NCBI GenBank assembly: GCA_022695795.1
Contig: MU404057.1
Coordinates: 248,001 to 312,000 of the forward strand
Reading direction: 5' to 3'
Source: Biscogniauxia marginata
Lineage: Eukaryota; Ascomycota; Sordariomycetes; Xylariales; Xylariaceae
DNA length: 64,000 nucleotides
Of the stretch, positions 33,835-45,972 are shown piece by piece. Below the pieces are notes generated by a model. That model ran no database searches. It saw only the letters and a program-made list of their open reading frames with translations, and was not told the DNA's origin. How positions within the stretch are numbered: the stretch's first letter is position 1; each line of letters opens with the position of its first letter. Made by a program: the position numbers and the translations under genes.

Positions 33835-36798
33835 CAGAACTAGATACTACATTGTGTTATGCACGAGAAGAGAGATGTAACTCTGCTACATAATCTACAT
33901 TTCCCATCCATGTTTCGGGTACGGCCTAGGCTACCCATGCTTGAGGCTCTGTCTGTACATACTCCCTAACGGCAGTTGGAAACTTTCATGATCTGTCATC
34001 ATGACAAACGTTAGTATATGCTATTAGTATGAAGCTTTTGGGTTTCCTCTACTAACCTCCTCCGGTTTAGACTTCTCCCGAAAGGAAACTACCTAAGCAT
34101 TGGACTTGGGAATTTTTAAGACGGTGGTGTCTGTTGGGAACAATGTTGGGATCAAAATGTGTGGTCTTAGTCACAGCTCAAAGAAGTGCCCCATTGCAGA
34201 TCTATAGTAAGGCGGATGGTTAGCAGGAGAATAATAAAGAGTAGCCAAGTCTTGTGCTACACCCTCGGGCAATTATAGAACATCTCCGATATGGTCTCCG
34301 ATGTGGTCTCCTGTAAGCGTGCGCATAGCAACGATCGCCACGGGATACAGTAATCAACATCGACCCAGTGTACCTACCTGTAGGTAATATGCAAGCTCTA
34401 GTCCGAAACACGGCTACAAATACTGACTGACAGAACATGAAAATGGACCGCTCTTGACGTCCAAGGAGATATCTCAGCATCAAGGTCATTGGCATCATGA
34501 ATCCGTCTTTCATTCCTGCAACCAGCAAACGGTTGCATCTTGATTGGCCGAAGCACCCCTGTCTGATCAATCTGATAGTCCAAGTTGGAAGGCTAGCCTT
34601 GAACTGATCCTCAGTCCAGCTCGACAGCCCAGCCAGCATTTACGTGGGAAAAGGGAGAGGCCGTATCGGCTCCGACCTCCCCAATGCACTCCGGGGAGCG
34701 GCCCAGCATAAGAAAAGCCACTCGGGGTAAAGCTCGAAGCCGTATACCAATAGGGACTCGCCAACACCATGGCTCTGAATGCTACCTACTCTGTACCAGA
34801 TGAGCAATTAACAAACAAAGCCAGTAAGGATGCGCGAATGTCGGTGTCGCGAGAAAGATGGTGAAAGGGGAAAAGATTTGGCTCTGCAGAAATGGATCAA
34901 GAACTACTAGCAAGGGGATACGGTATAGCAAGTGGATGCATATGACAACTTAACACCGAACGCCCCGCAGGATCGAAAAGCTGTCCTATTCGAGTGGACA
35001 CCTCTGTGCTCTTCTTCGCTTTTGAGTCCCAGTCATTCGGGCCTCGGCGCGCGGACTGGCGGGTCTTGCTCGCGCCCCGAGATGAGCTTCACGTTCCGAG
35101 ACTTTTCCAGAATTCTTCTAGTTTCCGAGTCAAGTCCCTCCAGGCCGCCTCCAAGCAACCCTGTAAGAACGATAACTGCAGCAGAATTATAGGCACTTGG
35201 ATCTCAGGAGTCGTCACCTGAGATCCTCAGATCCTTTATCAAACACGAAAGTGCCTCATTCTCTCACATCAGCCGAATACTCGTCTTTGGAGTTACACGA
35301 TTAGTCCTATGGCGTATCGCCCTGCTAACTAGTATACATAGGAATGTCTCTCTCTCGAGTATAGGCGGGTGGAGGTAGCTGATGCAGCCTTGCCGCTACT
35401 CGTCCACTGTCACACCGATTATCGCTATTCGCTTGTGGATGGACGCAGCATCAATTGAATAAAAATAAGAAAAATAAATCGCATTCATGAATCATCCGGG
35501 CTCGGCGATAGCGCGTCTAAACACCGGGTGAGACGCCGCGTGCGATGCTAATTTGTGGGCTTAATGCATCGATCGGCGCTATTCGCATCATCCCGCGTGG
35601 GCAATTGAATCCGTCAGCCTAAGTCCCCGGTTCTCTTCGATCTTCAAGAAGATTTAGACTTTGATAACCCAGGGACTACTAGGTAAATGACGCTCGACAC
35701 GACCCTTGGGGGAAAAAAGGGCTTTAGCAATATCCCTCATCCGACGATACTATCTGCCAAGGCAATAGGAGGAGAAGAAAGGGAAGAGAAAAGAACTCTA
35801 GCCTCGTTCATCTAATTGCTTGCGAGCCAAGACCATGGCAATATGTTTAGAAAGATCAATAGGCTCTCGGCTTCGACTCGGCATCGTGGGGCTCACGTTC
35901 TTTCGGTGTTGCATACTTTGCCCACTATTTCCAACACCGTTCTCGGCTTGTCACCCGGGTATAACCAGGACACGTAGCCCGAAACAGTTCGGGCTTCACA
36001 GCCTTGTATAATAACACATCATTATGAATGCTTCTGCTTTAGTCAGCCTCCACTAGATATAGTTGCCCGGTTTTCCCCCCAGTTAATCAACGGCTTATCT
36101 GGTAATAATAAAAGGGGGGAAAGGGGAGCAAGCCACTTACATATATCATGTGCCCAGAAAATACGGTGTATACCGGCTTTTGCTCTATTCACCTCACAAC
36201 TCGTTACTCTGGCGTCTTTGTCAGCCAGGAAGGAGCAGGATAAGTGAGTAACTATAGCAGTAACATTTTAAGGGCTTTTTTGTACACGATGCGAAGTAAG
36301 CTGTATCTCGGGTTTCCTACAACCTTACTAAGCACCGTACCAATCGTATGTATGTAGGCATATATGTACAGGCCTATGCTAGTCTCTGCATCTTCTGGGG
36401 GAAGACAGAAGAAAAAGAAAGTGCACCTTGCACGCTATGAAACAAAATGCTCGGTTCACCATCCCGCCCCCTTCTCTCCCTGGGACCCCCAAACTAAGGA
36501 ATCTCACACAACCCTCCCGGCTGAGGAATATGATAAGGCTGAATGAAACAACCCCGCGTTTTTTACGTTTTGGTAACGTAGGCTATAGTTATTCCTTTAC
36601 GTATTCCGAATAACATGCGCCAGCCCAGCCGATGGGTAGCGTTCCTTTTCTTCTCTGCGTCTCTGAGGTATTCACCGTCAACAAGTCATACACATATAAC
36701 AGGTAATAGATACCTGCGTAATCCACGCGAACGGGGAAGAATCTCTTATAGCATATTTCCGCCTTTATAAAAACCCAACTACAGTTTACGAGGGATGA

Positions 36799-36811
36799 GG
36801 GGGGGGGGGGG
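36799..36811. repeat. Poly-G (13)
   Basis: Homopolymer in gene-free DNA. Confidence 0.85.
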
Positions 36812-37558
36812 TTAGTAGAGGTGACCCGGGGCATTTGCTCCTGTAACAGGCATTCCGACCTAGTCCTAACATCGGTAGACCCCGGGGGCATTCATCTATG
36901 CATGCGTCTGAATGCCCGATCCGGAGCAAGGTGGGACGTTCTCTTCCCTGACCTATCTCGCCCGGAGTACCGGAGTAATACAGAGTACGTGGGAATTGCT
37001 ATGGAGGAATTCTTCCCCCGGGGGATTTCTGATTACGTTATAAACATGCCTACCCAAGGCCGTGGATGTGCGTTACTAGAGCTAATAGCCCCCATTGTGT
37101 GTATGCATACATATAAATATAAATATATTTATGCAAGTAAGACTAGATCTCCATCCCATCTACATATCCGCCCATACGCGTGAGATGTTTAACTAGGTAC
37201 AGCCTAGATACCCTGACCCCCTCTCTTCCCCGTACAAGCTAAACTCCTTCGTTCTCTCCCCCCTTGCTTTACTTCCCAGGCAGCACCTTTTAGGGAATAC
37301 CCCGAGCGGTGTGTCGGGGTTCATCCTAACCGCGAAGGATAGGGGTAGGGGTGCAGGAAGGACAGGCAGACGAAAAAGAAAAAGACACTAAAGGAGACCA
37401 AATAAAGTTTAAAGGGTAGTATAAACTGGAGAATTCGGCCTCGCGAAGTTGAGTTTCGGGCGCGTTTGTTACTAGCGGCGTGTGAGTCAATATCTTATGA
37501 CGAGCAGAGATGTAGGATGGGACAAAAAAGGAGAGCCAGGGGGGACATTGAGGGACCA

Positions 37559-37586
37559 GGGGCGGGAGGGGGGGAGGGAAGGGGGG
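37559..37586 (+). repeat. G-quadruplex-like G-rich tract
   Basis: Five runs of 3-7 G separated by 1-2 bases (GGGGCGGGAGGGGGGGAGGG, then AAGGGGGG) satisfy the usual G3+N1-7 pattern. Confidence 0.6.
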
Positions 37587-38256
37587 AACATGTCAAGGAG
37601 AGTATAGCAAAGTAGCTTAAAGAAGACACCTAACAAGCATTTTCAGGCACTCCTAATGGCTGTACCTGTCCGGTTAGGCCCGACGTAGAAACATATCCGT
37701 AATAGCTCCCGCCCGGCCGCCTTGCCAACCCCACAACCTCCTTCTTGACCTCGGAACGATAAAATCGAGCCCACCAGGGAAGAGCATGGAACAACATGTG
37801 CATCTGTCTTAAAGACGTACCCTAATATTCTTCCTCGGATTTAGACCGGCTCACCTTGCTTTCAAACAGCACGTTATCCCCGTAGCAGGGAGGACATATC
37901 GGGGTTTGGGGTGTCGTGGTAAACAACCGCGGCGGCAGTCAGCCCCCCTATTCACCCAAAGTCATAGTCTTGAAGTACATGATGCTTATGAAACTGTATA
38001 TGTCTAGCCGATATCCCACCAACACACAACCGAGGCATCTAAGCATCAGCAGCATTAGAGTACGGTTTCATCCCAGGTACCAGGTACATAGATATACGGC
38101 AACCGCACACACACACTATGTACTCACCATTCGGCTTACATTACGTATATGAAACTTACGCACCCAGTCGTTTCCTAGTTGAAAATGTTCTGCTGTGATA
38201 CTTACTACCACAGAGCCCTAGACTAGGTGAGACAGGTCCCTAACCACGTGCCTTGC

Positions 38257-38277
38257 AGCAGGGAGCAGGGAGCAGGG
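38257..38277. repeat. 7-bp tandem repeat AGCAGGG, 3 copies
   Basis: Three perfect head-to-tail copies, downstream (3') of the thioesterase gene. Confidence 0.9.
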
Positions 38278-38683
38278 AAATTTCCATGTGTCAAACTCGC
38301 TAATAATATTCCCTATCTATCTAGCAAGTAGCTATCTTTATCTAGCTATAGAACCATCTAATCTAACCAGATCGAATTAGCTGCCTCTTAACCCCAAGAT
38401 ATGCCGTAGAGTATTCCAAATTGCGTGAAAAGGGGGTGGGGGGCGAGGACCTGCTTGCTTTTAAGGATCCGTCTATATATATTCCCGTGTAAAAAAAATC
38501 ACGCCCTGATAAATACCTAGGTCAACCTTAACAAAAAAACGAAAGATTTATACCTTCTAATATGCAACGGGGCTGACAACCAACCCACATTCATTCTCAC
38601 AACAACTCCACCTGACCGAACCGGCCCCCTCCCTATCCACCAAATTCCAAATATAAGGATAAAAAGGGGACCAAAGGTTTAAA

Positions 38684-40785
38684 TCATAACTTCGCCTTCT
38701 CTTCAACCCCAGGCTGATTCTTTAATCGCACAACGCCCTGTACCAACCATTAAACGTTAGCCGTCAACTAAGAGGACGAACATGGGTGACAGGACAAAAA
38801 TCACGGTTATCGTTAAAAACCTTTTGAAAAAAAAAACCTCTCTTACCTCCTGAAACGCAGTAGCCAGCAGCGTGCCATCCTTACTATAAATCTTCTGCAT
38901 GACGACCCCCCTGCCGTCGCCGGCCCACGGGCTGACCATCTCGGTGAACATCCACTCGTCGGCGCGGACTTTCTTCGGGTTGTGGAAGTAGATCGAACTT
39001 TTGGTAGTGTGCGAGTGTTTAGCCGCGAGCCCCGAAGAAAGGGGAAAAAAGGGGGAAGTAGTGGTGCGCAAGAGGAAAGGAAAACCCCCCCTTCCCCCAG
39101 AAGGAAAAAAAGGAGACGAAAAGAAAAAAAAGAAGGGAGGAGATGACTTACTGATCCAGACTGACCATCATCCCCACAGCAGGCCTGTCCCTGAGCTCCT
39201 CGAACGAGCCGTACCCCTCCCGCTCGTTGATCCTGTCTAGCCGGCCCCTGGCCGCCGGGTCGAGGTCGGCGAGCTGGTCGGGCCGGAACGGGAACCGCCA
39301 CAGGTGGTGAATGCGCGAGATGGTCCCGATGAAGTACGAGTCGCTGATGTACGCGAGCGCGCTGAGGTGAGCCTGGTGGCCCCCCCCGGCGCTGATCCTC
39401 CCCCGCGCCCGCACCCACTGCCAGACCTTGCGGTGCTCGGGCGGCTGGTCCGCGTCTCCGGGGCGGCACCGGAAGCTCTCGAACGGGGACTTGCCCCCGC
39501 CCGCGCCCCCGTCCCCGCCCAATATCTCGGACTCCTCTTCGTACTCCGCCGGTGGTGCTGCTGCTGCTGCTGCTGCTCCTCCCGGCGGCGGCGACGGCGG
39601 TAGCGGTACCTCGACGCCCGCCGGCAGCGGCGCCGCGTGCGCCACCGTCTGCGCGCCGCCGCTGCCCTCCCGCACGAACGAGCACGTCACCGTGAAGATG
39701 CAGCTCCCCCGCTGCCGCGCCTGCACCGTGCGCGTGCAGAACGAGCGCCCCTCGCGCACGCGCTCGACGTGGTACAGGACCGGCACGCGCGAGTCGCCCG
39801 CCAGCACGAAGAAGCAGTGGTACGAGTGCACGACGAAGTTGGAAGGTACCGTCCGCTGTGCTGCCTGCGAGGAGAAGAAATCAAGAAAGCGAAAAAAATT
39901 AGTAAAGGGTTAGTCAGTCGGGGTCAAGCCCCAAGGGTGAAATTTATTTTATCATTAGTCAGCTCCGACCACTTATTGGTGATGATGATTTTCCTCATGG
40001 TGTTTTCTTTAATTTTCCCCTCCTTTCCTCCTTTTTGCTGATTCATAATTACGAATTATGAAAGTGGCGGATCACATGAGACCGGACGTTGTCTCCCGCG
40101 CTTGCGGGCATGGCCAGAATGGGGGTAAAGTCCGGGGGTGTTCCTGATCTGATCGGATCTTTGCTCTCATTGAGGAAAAGGAGATGGGACGAGGGGGGCG
40201 AGGTGTAGGTAGCACTTCAGGTCGGACGGTTTCGACACCGTATTTCCGACGAAAGATGCACCGTCAACCTCCCACCTTAGCTGGACGGAGGATCGCGGTC
40301 GGAGGGTCGGAATTATGGTGAGGTAGTACATACGGAGAGTGAAAGGGGTAAAGAAAAAGGCTAAGCATAATGTGGTAATGGGAAGAAATAATTATCTTAC
40401 AGCGAGCGTCTGTGCGATTACGGCGCCGCCATATATACCCCTGGCGCCGGGTGGATGCCACAGTTCACGTGTGTTGGTGAAGATATCCTAATATATTATA
40501 AGTATATTTCTCATCAGCAAAGAAATCTCATATATCCTATGTCCATCATTCATATATGATTGCCCTACATATATCTTCATCCCATGAAACCTCTCCTCTA
40601 TGCGACGTAGAGAGCAAGGAAGTGCCTTTCGAGTCGATCGATATATATATAGTGTGGAAGACAACGTGGAAAACACTCACAGGGCCGATGATACTCAAGT
40701 CTGTAAGCTCGAGCGCGTTCTCAATCGGAGCTTTGGACTCGTCCACCGGAGGCGGCTTGACGAGCGTCGGGCGGCGGTCCGCCAT
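38684..40785 (-). CDS. TES1: Acyl-CoA thioesterase II (TesB/Tes1), peroxisomal
   Basis: Five exons on the minus strand, 40785-40681, 40487-40401, 39864-39152, 38997-38847 and 38737-38684, join to 369 residues. All introns are GT-AG; intron 2 (536 nt) is long for this genome. Hydrolyses fatty acyl-CoA to free acid and CoA, supporting peroxisomal beta-oxidation. Double-hotdog signs: DIFTNTRELWHPPGARGIYG with GGAVIAQ (residues 36-62) and AQRTVPSNFVVHSYHCFFVLAG-DS in the first half; SLDHSIYFHNPKKVRADEW and GRGVVMQKIYSKDGTLLAT in the second, the latter carrying the conserved LDHS/Asp region. It ends KAKL, a type-1 peroxisomal targeting signal. Between the halves is a ~60-residue low-complexity insert with PLPPSPPPGG, seven Ala and an acidic patch, absent in bacterial TesB. 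Neighbours are unrelated. Confidence 0.93.
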
Positions 40786-41942
40786 CTTGGTCAGTTATAT
40801 GTATTTCCTGCTGTCGTCTTATTGGTCTCCCCGGATTCGTTGAGAGCCCAACTTGTCCCCCCTTGCCTTCGATCTCTTGCTTCAAGCGAGTTAGGTGATG
40901 AAGACGACTGGCCGGTGTGGGAACGGCGTGGGAACGGCAATGTAAGAGAGACGCGTCGCGTATGCAAGTACGATAGGCTGCCGGAAGGGGAAGACAGGAC
41001 GAGGTGATAAAGAAGATGTATGTGTATATGTGAGTAGGTAAAAGTCAGGCTGGTAAGGTAAAGTATAAACGAGTTTGCTGAATCAGGCCAGCTTGTGACA
41101 GCTCAAGCGGGAGGCAGAACCCTGCATACGGCAAGACAGAGACTAGGCGTGAGAAGCTTTTATTAAACCCGGTAGTAGGAGGCTTTTTTTCACGAGCTTT
41201 CTACTTCCTCGTTTCTCGTTCTCTCGCGTCCCGGACTGTCTTGTTCTTATCCGCCTTCAAGTTTCTCATGAATCGGACGCGCTGAAACAATTGACGATCA
41301 AAAGGAAAAGTCCCACCGACACTTTTATTAACGCTGATTGGCCACTTGCCATTGGGTACTATTGAATTGTACCGAGGCTCGGTCAATCGGTTAGATCCCT
41401 GCGCATTTACAATTAGCTGAGCTGAACTACGGTAGTTCAAGCTATAAAAGCGTCGACTTGGTGCCAAGACGCGCCGGGCTTCAAATTCATTTGATACCTA
41501 GGTATTTCATCCAAGGCCAGTAGTCAAAGCAGAGCGGACTTTGCATATGCAGTTCGCATTCGCTTAGAGAATACACCACGATACCGACAAACTGACAGAG
41601 CGGTGAGCTGCCATTAAATAATCAAGCATAATATACTAATTTTCTTTGAGCTCGAATTCCTGCTCCTCAAACCTTACACTTTTCAGCTGACCTCGGTTTA
41701 TCGACAGGGGGTAAAAACAGAGGTACAGCGTAATGCGAGACGGAGGGAGGACTACATAGTTGTATTATACGTAAGTAGGTACCTATGTTATTATTCATCG
41801 GGTGTATCGTATCTCTTAAAGTTCGATATTCTCGTCACGGACGAACTTACGGCTCTGTGTATACATGTAGGTCTTGTTCTCTATCGTATACAACCAAGAC
41901 TCCACATCGCCACGGCCCGCTCTAGTCTTCCAATAGTTACTC
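40786..41942. other. Intergenic between TES1 and OSH genes (both minus)
   Basis: Promoter of the thioesterase and 3' flank of the oxysterol-binding protein. The frame at 41201-41467 (-) has no ATG start and no known motif. Confidence 0.5.
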
Positions 41943-44900
41943 TTAGTCTTCAGAGGAATATATGGGCTCTAGGTTGTCCCATGCGTGCGCGTCGCCGTTA
42001 CCATATTTCTCTCGCTGTATCCAATATTTGCCATTGAACTTCCAGTGCTCTATGCCTGTGATATCACACGTTGATTTCTCGAACCACGCAGGGGCGAATT
42101 CTTCGCCGGTCTGCTGCCGAACCTTTCTCCTGGCTCGCTGAGCTTCTTCGAGCCTATTCTTCTCTGACGCTGCAAGATCGTATTCTCCGTCCTCCATAGC
42201 TCTCTGGTCGGGACGATATCGAGAGTCAGTCGGTGCAATCCACTGCTTGAGATTGTCATCGATATGGTTGAAGGTGAGCACAAAAGGCGTAAGGTTGAAT
42301 GGGATGCCTTGCGGCCGCTCGTGCGCCTCCCAGACTATGAAAGCCCTACTGGGGTCACTAATACTTCCTCTCGCGTCCTGTGGTTCTTCAACAGTCGCCT
42401 CATAACCGGGTGTGAGACGCGCGTAAATCTTCGAGTTCCACCGACCGCCTATGCTTATGCGTGGTCGGCCATCGGCATCGAGGATCTTGCCAGCGAGCTG
42501 GTAAGCGCTTGACGCCTTCCAACCACGCTGCTTGAAGTCGAGCATGCAGACCTCTCCAGTCGTCCAGTTCTTGATTTCCACAAGCCCATAGTTATCCACT
42601 ACGGGGTTGCCCGTAATGATACCAACGACCTGAGATTTGGGCTTCTTCCATGTATAGAAGTCCTCCTTGCCTCCAGCGGTCGGACGCAATCTTAGGAACC
42701 AGGTGCCCAAATGATAGATGTCAAACGACTTGCCTAGGAACTTGGAGTCCACCTTGGCTTCACCCCAGTAGGTCCATTTGGCGGCCTCCGCATATGCAGC
42801 GCCAATGGGAGGATGATGGCTGACTTGTTCGATAAAGAAGCGGTAGCCCTTGTCCGGTCGAGCGTATTCAAACGTCTCACCCAGGAGAGGATTGAAAGGC
42901 TTCGCAACACGTCCGATCGTCGACGCGAACTCGCTCGCAGCAAACGCGGCGACGTACAACATACGCTCGATCGAATCTGAACGATCCGCTGCCTGGTCAA
43001 GGAGATTGGCATACTCCATGTCTTCACCTGTCCGGTAAAGCAGAGAAGTGGGCTCATTGAAGGAGACTGGGAGCGTCATCTTAGTCATATCCTTCCCGAT
43101 CATCGACTTCAAAATGCCCTGTGGAAAAAAACGATTAGTCTCGCCCAAACAGACACTTGGCGGAACCTTACCCAGAGGCCGATCCTTGGTCTGTTGTCCT
43201 CATCCAATTTGAGCCTCGTCCTTACTCCATTCTCGTAGCCCTTGAAAGCACTGCTGACGTCTAGCCCGTCGATGATAATACCTTGGCCTCCCTGAGCAGA
43301 TACTATGTCAGAGGGCGGCATCGGCTCGACATCGACTTCTCCTGCGTCTACGGCATCGAAAAATTCTTCCTGCTCCGATTCGGAATCATCCGAAATATCG
43401 ACAACGTGAGAAAGCGCGGTTGGCCTACGAGTCATGCTCTTCGCAGACGGCGATTTTTTGCCTTCGATCACATCTTCTTCTAGTGCTGTTGTCGTCTCGA
43501 ACAGCGTGGCTCCGTCGCTACTGATCGGACGGCTTTCAGCACTTCCTTCCATGATTTCCCGGAGGGCACGTTTGGTTATCTTGCGCTTGTGTTCAGCTTC
43601 TCCGACCCTCGCTTCAAGGATCTCTTGCTCCGCCGCCACCTTAGCCATGCTTTCTTCCCACATCTGGCGCATTTCTGTTTCCTGGTCAAGGCGATACTGC
43701 CAGTGCGCATCGCGATCCTTTGATATCCGAAGGAGGTCCCCCATAAGCCCCTTCAGGCTTTTAATTGCAGAATCGTAGGTTGCTAGTGCTTGCGACACTC
43801 TTGGATCCGCGAGCGACATGCTCGGACTTTTATGAGCCTCGGCCTGTAGTGCGGCGCTTACCTGTGCTAAAGTATCGAGCTGGAGTCTCGCTGACTGTGC
43901 GGTAATGTTGAAGGCATCCTTAGTGGCCGATGCAGTTTCAGGCCGGCTTGATTGATCGCCGTAATCGTCGTCGTCGTCGTCATCCACCTCGCCCGGGATT
44001 GTAGGCGCCCCATTGCTGTGTGCCTTCGCCTCAGTGGTCGATGGGTCGACAAACTCGCCATCTACGCTGCCCGTAGTGCTAACACGGGCGGCACCACGAG
44101 AGCTGGATGCTTTCGTCGAAGGAAAACGCGAAAGATTAATACTGTTTCTCGAGTCGCCAACGCTTGCAGCTTCACTGTGTGAATCGTTGACCGAAAGATC
44201 CACTGGTTTTCCGAGGCTATCTCGAGCCCGCCGTAACATCTCGGCACTCTGTGCTTTTTGACGTTCCTCCTGCTTCGCTTGGTCCTTCATCCACTGAATC
44301 GCATTATTGAGTGCCCAAAACCATCGCTTAGCCTCGACTTCATGATTAGCTTTCAAGGTATATTTGACCGAGGATTTGCCAATGATTTCAAATTTTGTTT
44401 TCTCTTCCGGACTCATATATAACCTAGCAATACGCATACTAATAGCGCCCCGGCAAGCGTTTTCTGCATCGTCTTGGTGTTTGTAGTAACTCAAGACACC
44501 ATTCTCCAGTACGAACCATCGTAGTTGGTAGCCTTTGCGGTAGTTTGTCCACTTCTTGAGATATCCTTTCATTTGCGGTTCGCGTCCAGCTAGCGGATCT
44601 CCTATAACGGCTGGGCCTGGGCCTGCTTGAGAAGTGGCATGTCCAAGCACTGCTTTCTCCTGGATGCCGCGCTGGGCCGCTACAGCAGCAGGAGACCTCT
44701 TAAGCATAGTGCGAGTAATATCATCGTTGGTGACTTGTTGGGGAAGTTTGCCTTTGCGGTCTCGCTGGAACGGGTCAGCACCGTGCAACAGCAGAGCCTG
44801 GATCAGCTTAGAGTCCTGTTTGCGAGCCGCTTCGTGCAACAAGGTGCCCCCAGACTGAACGGTTATAGGATCGCAAGGCAACTCGGTGCTGTTGATATCC

Positions 44901-45972
44901 AGAATCGTCTTCACACGAGGTTCTTCGAGCACTTGACCGAGCGCATCGTAGGCACCACTTCGGACGAGGTCTTGCACCTGCTTTACTTTGTCCTGGACGA
45001 ACAGTGTTCTTGTAAGCTGAAGCTGTTGGAAGATTTCGGGATTCCGTGCCACATCTAGAGGCAATTTCCCTTGGTTGTTCGCAACAGCGTCGTTGATGTC
45101 CTTCTGCTCCATCAAAAGACGAACGACCGGGCCGCGTCCCTGGGCAGCAGCAATGTGCAGGGGAACGTTCCCATCCTTGTCGCGAGCATTGATGTCGATG
45201 TATCCAGAGCCATTAGACAAGACATATTCTACAACGTCGTATTCAGCGCACTGGATGGCGAGGTGGAGAACGGTTGTATCCTCCAAGGGGCCGCCATTTG
45301 CAATGGTGTGGGATGATGTGCTCGCCCGCGGGCTGGTTTCCGACGTCTCGCGGATCGCCTTCGATATAGCGGCAGTGTTGCCACTTCGGAGGGCTTCAAC
45401 GATTCGAAACTTGCGGACAGACTGTTCGAGCGATGTCCCCTTCTCACCGGCTATTATGCTAGCTCGGGTTGGATTCGCCGGCGAGCCAGAGGGGTTGGGC
45501 TCTCGAGATGGGATCCGGCCCATCGACATCCTCTGGCTCTTGACGGATTGATGGTGGGAAAGGGAGGTGCTGGGAGGGGAGGCAGACGTAGTCGGAAGCG
45601 AAGCAAGGCCAGAGGTCGAACCGTCATCGGAGGCGTTCTCGTCATCTCGAAGCTCTTTGCGTCGAAGCAGCGACAGGGCAGAGGACTTGGATCTCTTGTG
45701 CTGGCTGCGACCCAGGCCAGTTAGCTATGCAAGCAAATCGCGAGCGCCCGACGGAGGATTCAAATTGTGAGACATGGAGAATAACGGGTAGAAGGGGGGG
45801 GGGGTGTGGGGGGCAATAAAAAAATAAGGTTTGAAAAAATGTTTTTTAAAATAATAAAAAATNNNNNNNNNNGCGGCGGGCGCGGCCTCGTGCCGGGCCC
45901 CCCGGCGCCCCGGGGGGCGGGCCGGGGGGCGCGCCCCCCCCCCCCCACGTACCTCTCTCCGGTGTCCGACAT
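41943..45972 (-). CDS. OSH1: Osh1/Osh2-type oxysterol-binding protein (ANK-PH-FFAT-ORD)
   Basis: Three exons, 45972-45953 (20 nt), 45704-43172 and 43118-41943, give 1242 residues. It moves sterol/PI4P between the ER and other membranes. In order: Ser-rich start; ankyrin repeats (about 150-230 and 293-330, e.g. DKDGNVPLHIAAAQGR); PH domain at ~384-481 (MKGYLKKWTNYRKGYQLRWF ending in the W of RWFWALNNAIQW); coiled coil ~590-700; an FFAT motif EEFFDAVDA at 786-794 for binding the ER protein VAP/Scs2; and the ORD from ~850 with the signature EQVSHHPP at ~948. This is the full Osh1/Osh2 architecture. The first exon codes only for MSDTGE plus two bases; its donor GTACGT and the CTAAC...CGCAG acceptor keep frame. 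Intron 1 contains a 10-N assembly gap, so its real length is unknown. Confidence 0.92.
45863..45872. other. Assembly gap (10 N) in OSH intron 1
   Basis: Ten Ns, flanked on one side by AT-rich homopolymer (AAATAATAAAAAAT) and on the other by very GC-rich runs of C and G to 45948. The true gap size is unknown; the abrupt composition change suggests a scaffold join. Confidence 0.99.

Larger units (their letters stand above)
32150..38683. other. 6.5 kb gene-free region upstream of the regulator
   Basis: It lies between the regulator's start (minus strand) and the 3' end of the thioesterase gene. Frames such as 33072-33455 (+) and 34220-34639 (-) have no recognisable motif. It holds a near-perfect hairpin (33772-33834), a G13 run, a G-quadruplex-like tract and a 7-bp triplicate, listed separately. 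Long empty upstream regions are common for fungal developmental regulators, so part of this is probably promoter and 5' UTR. Confidence 0.5.

Noticed and set aside
34220..34639. 139-codon minus-strand frame
   Set aside because: Irregular composition and several overlapping frames in the same interval; no recognisable domain.
39304..40041. Plus-strand frames over TES1
   Set aside because: Shadows of the thioesterase exon 3 and its intron; no start context or splice logic.
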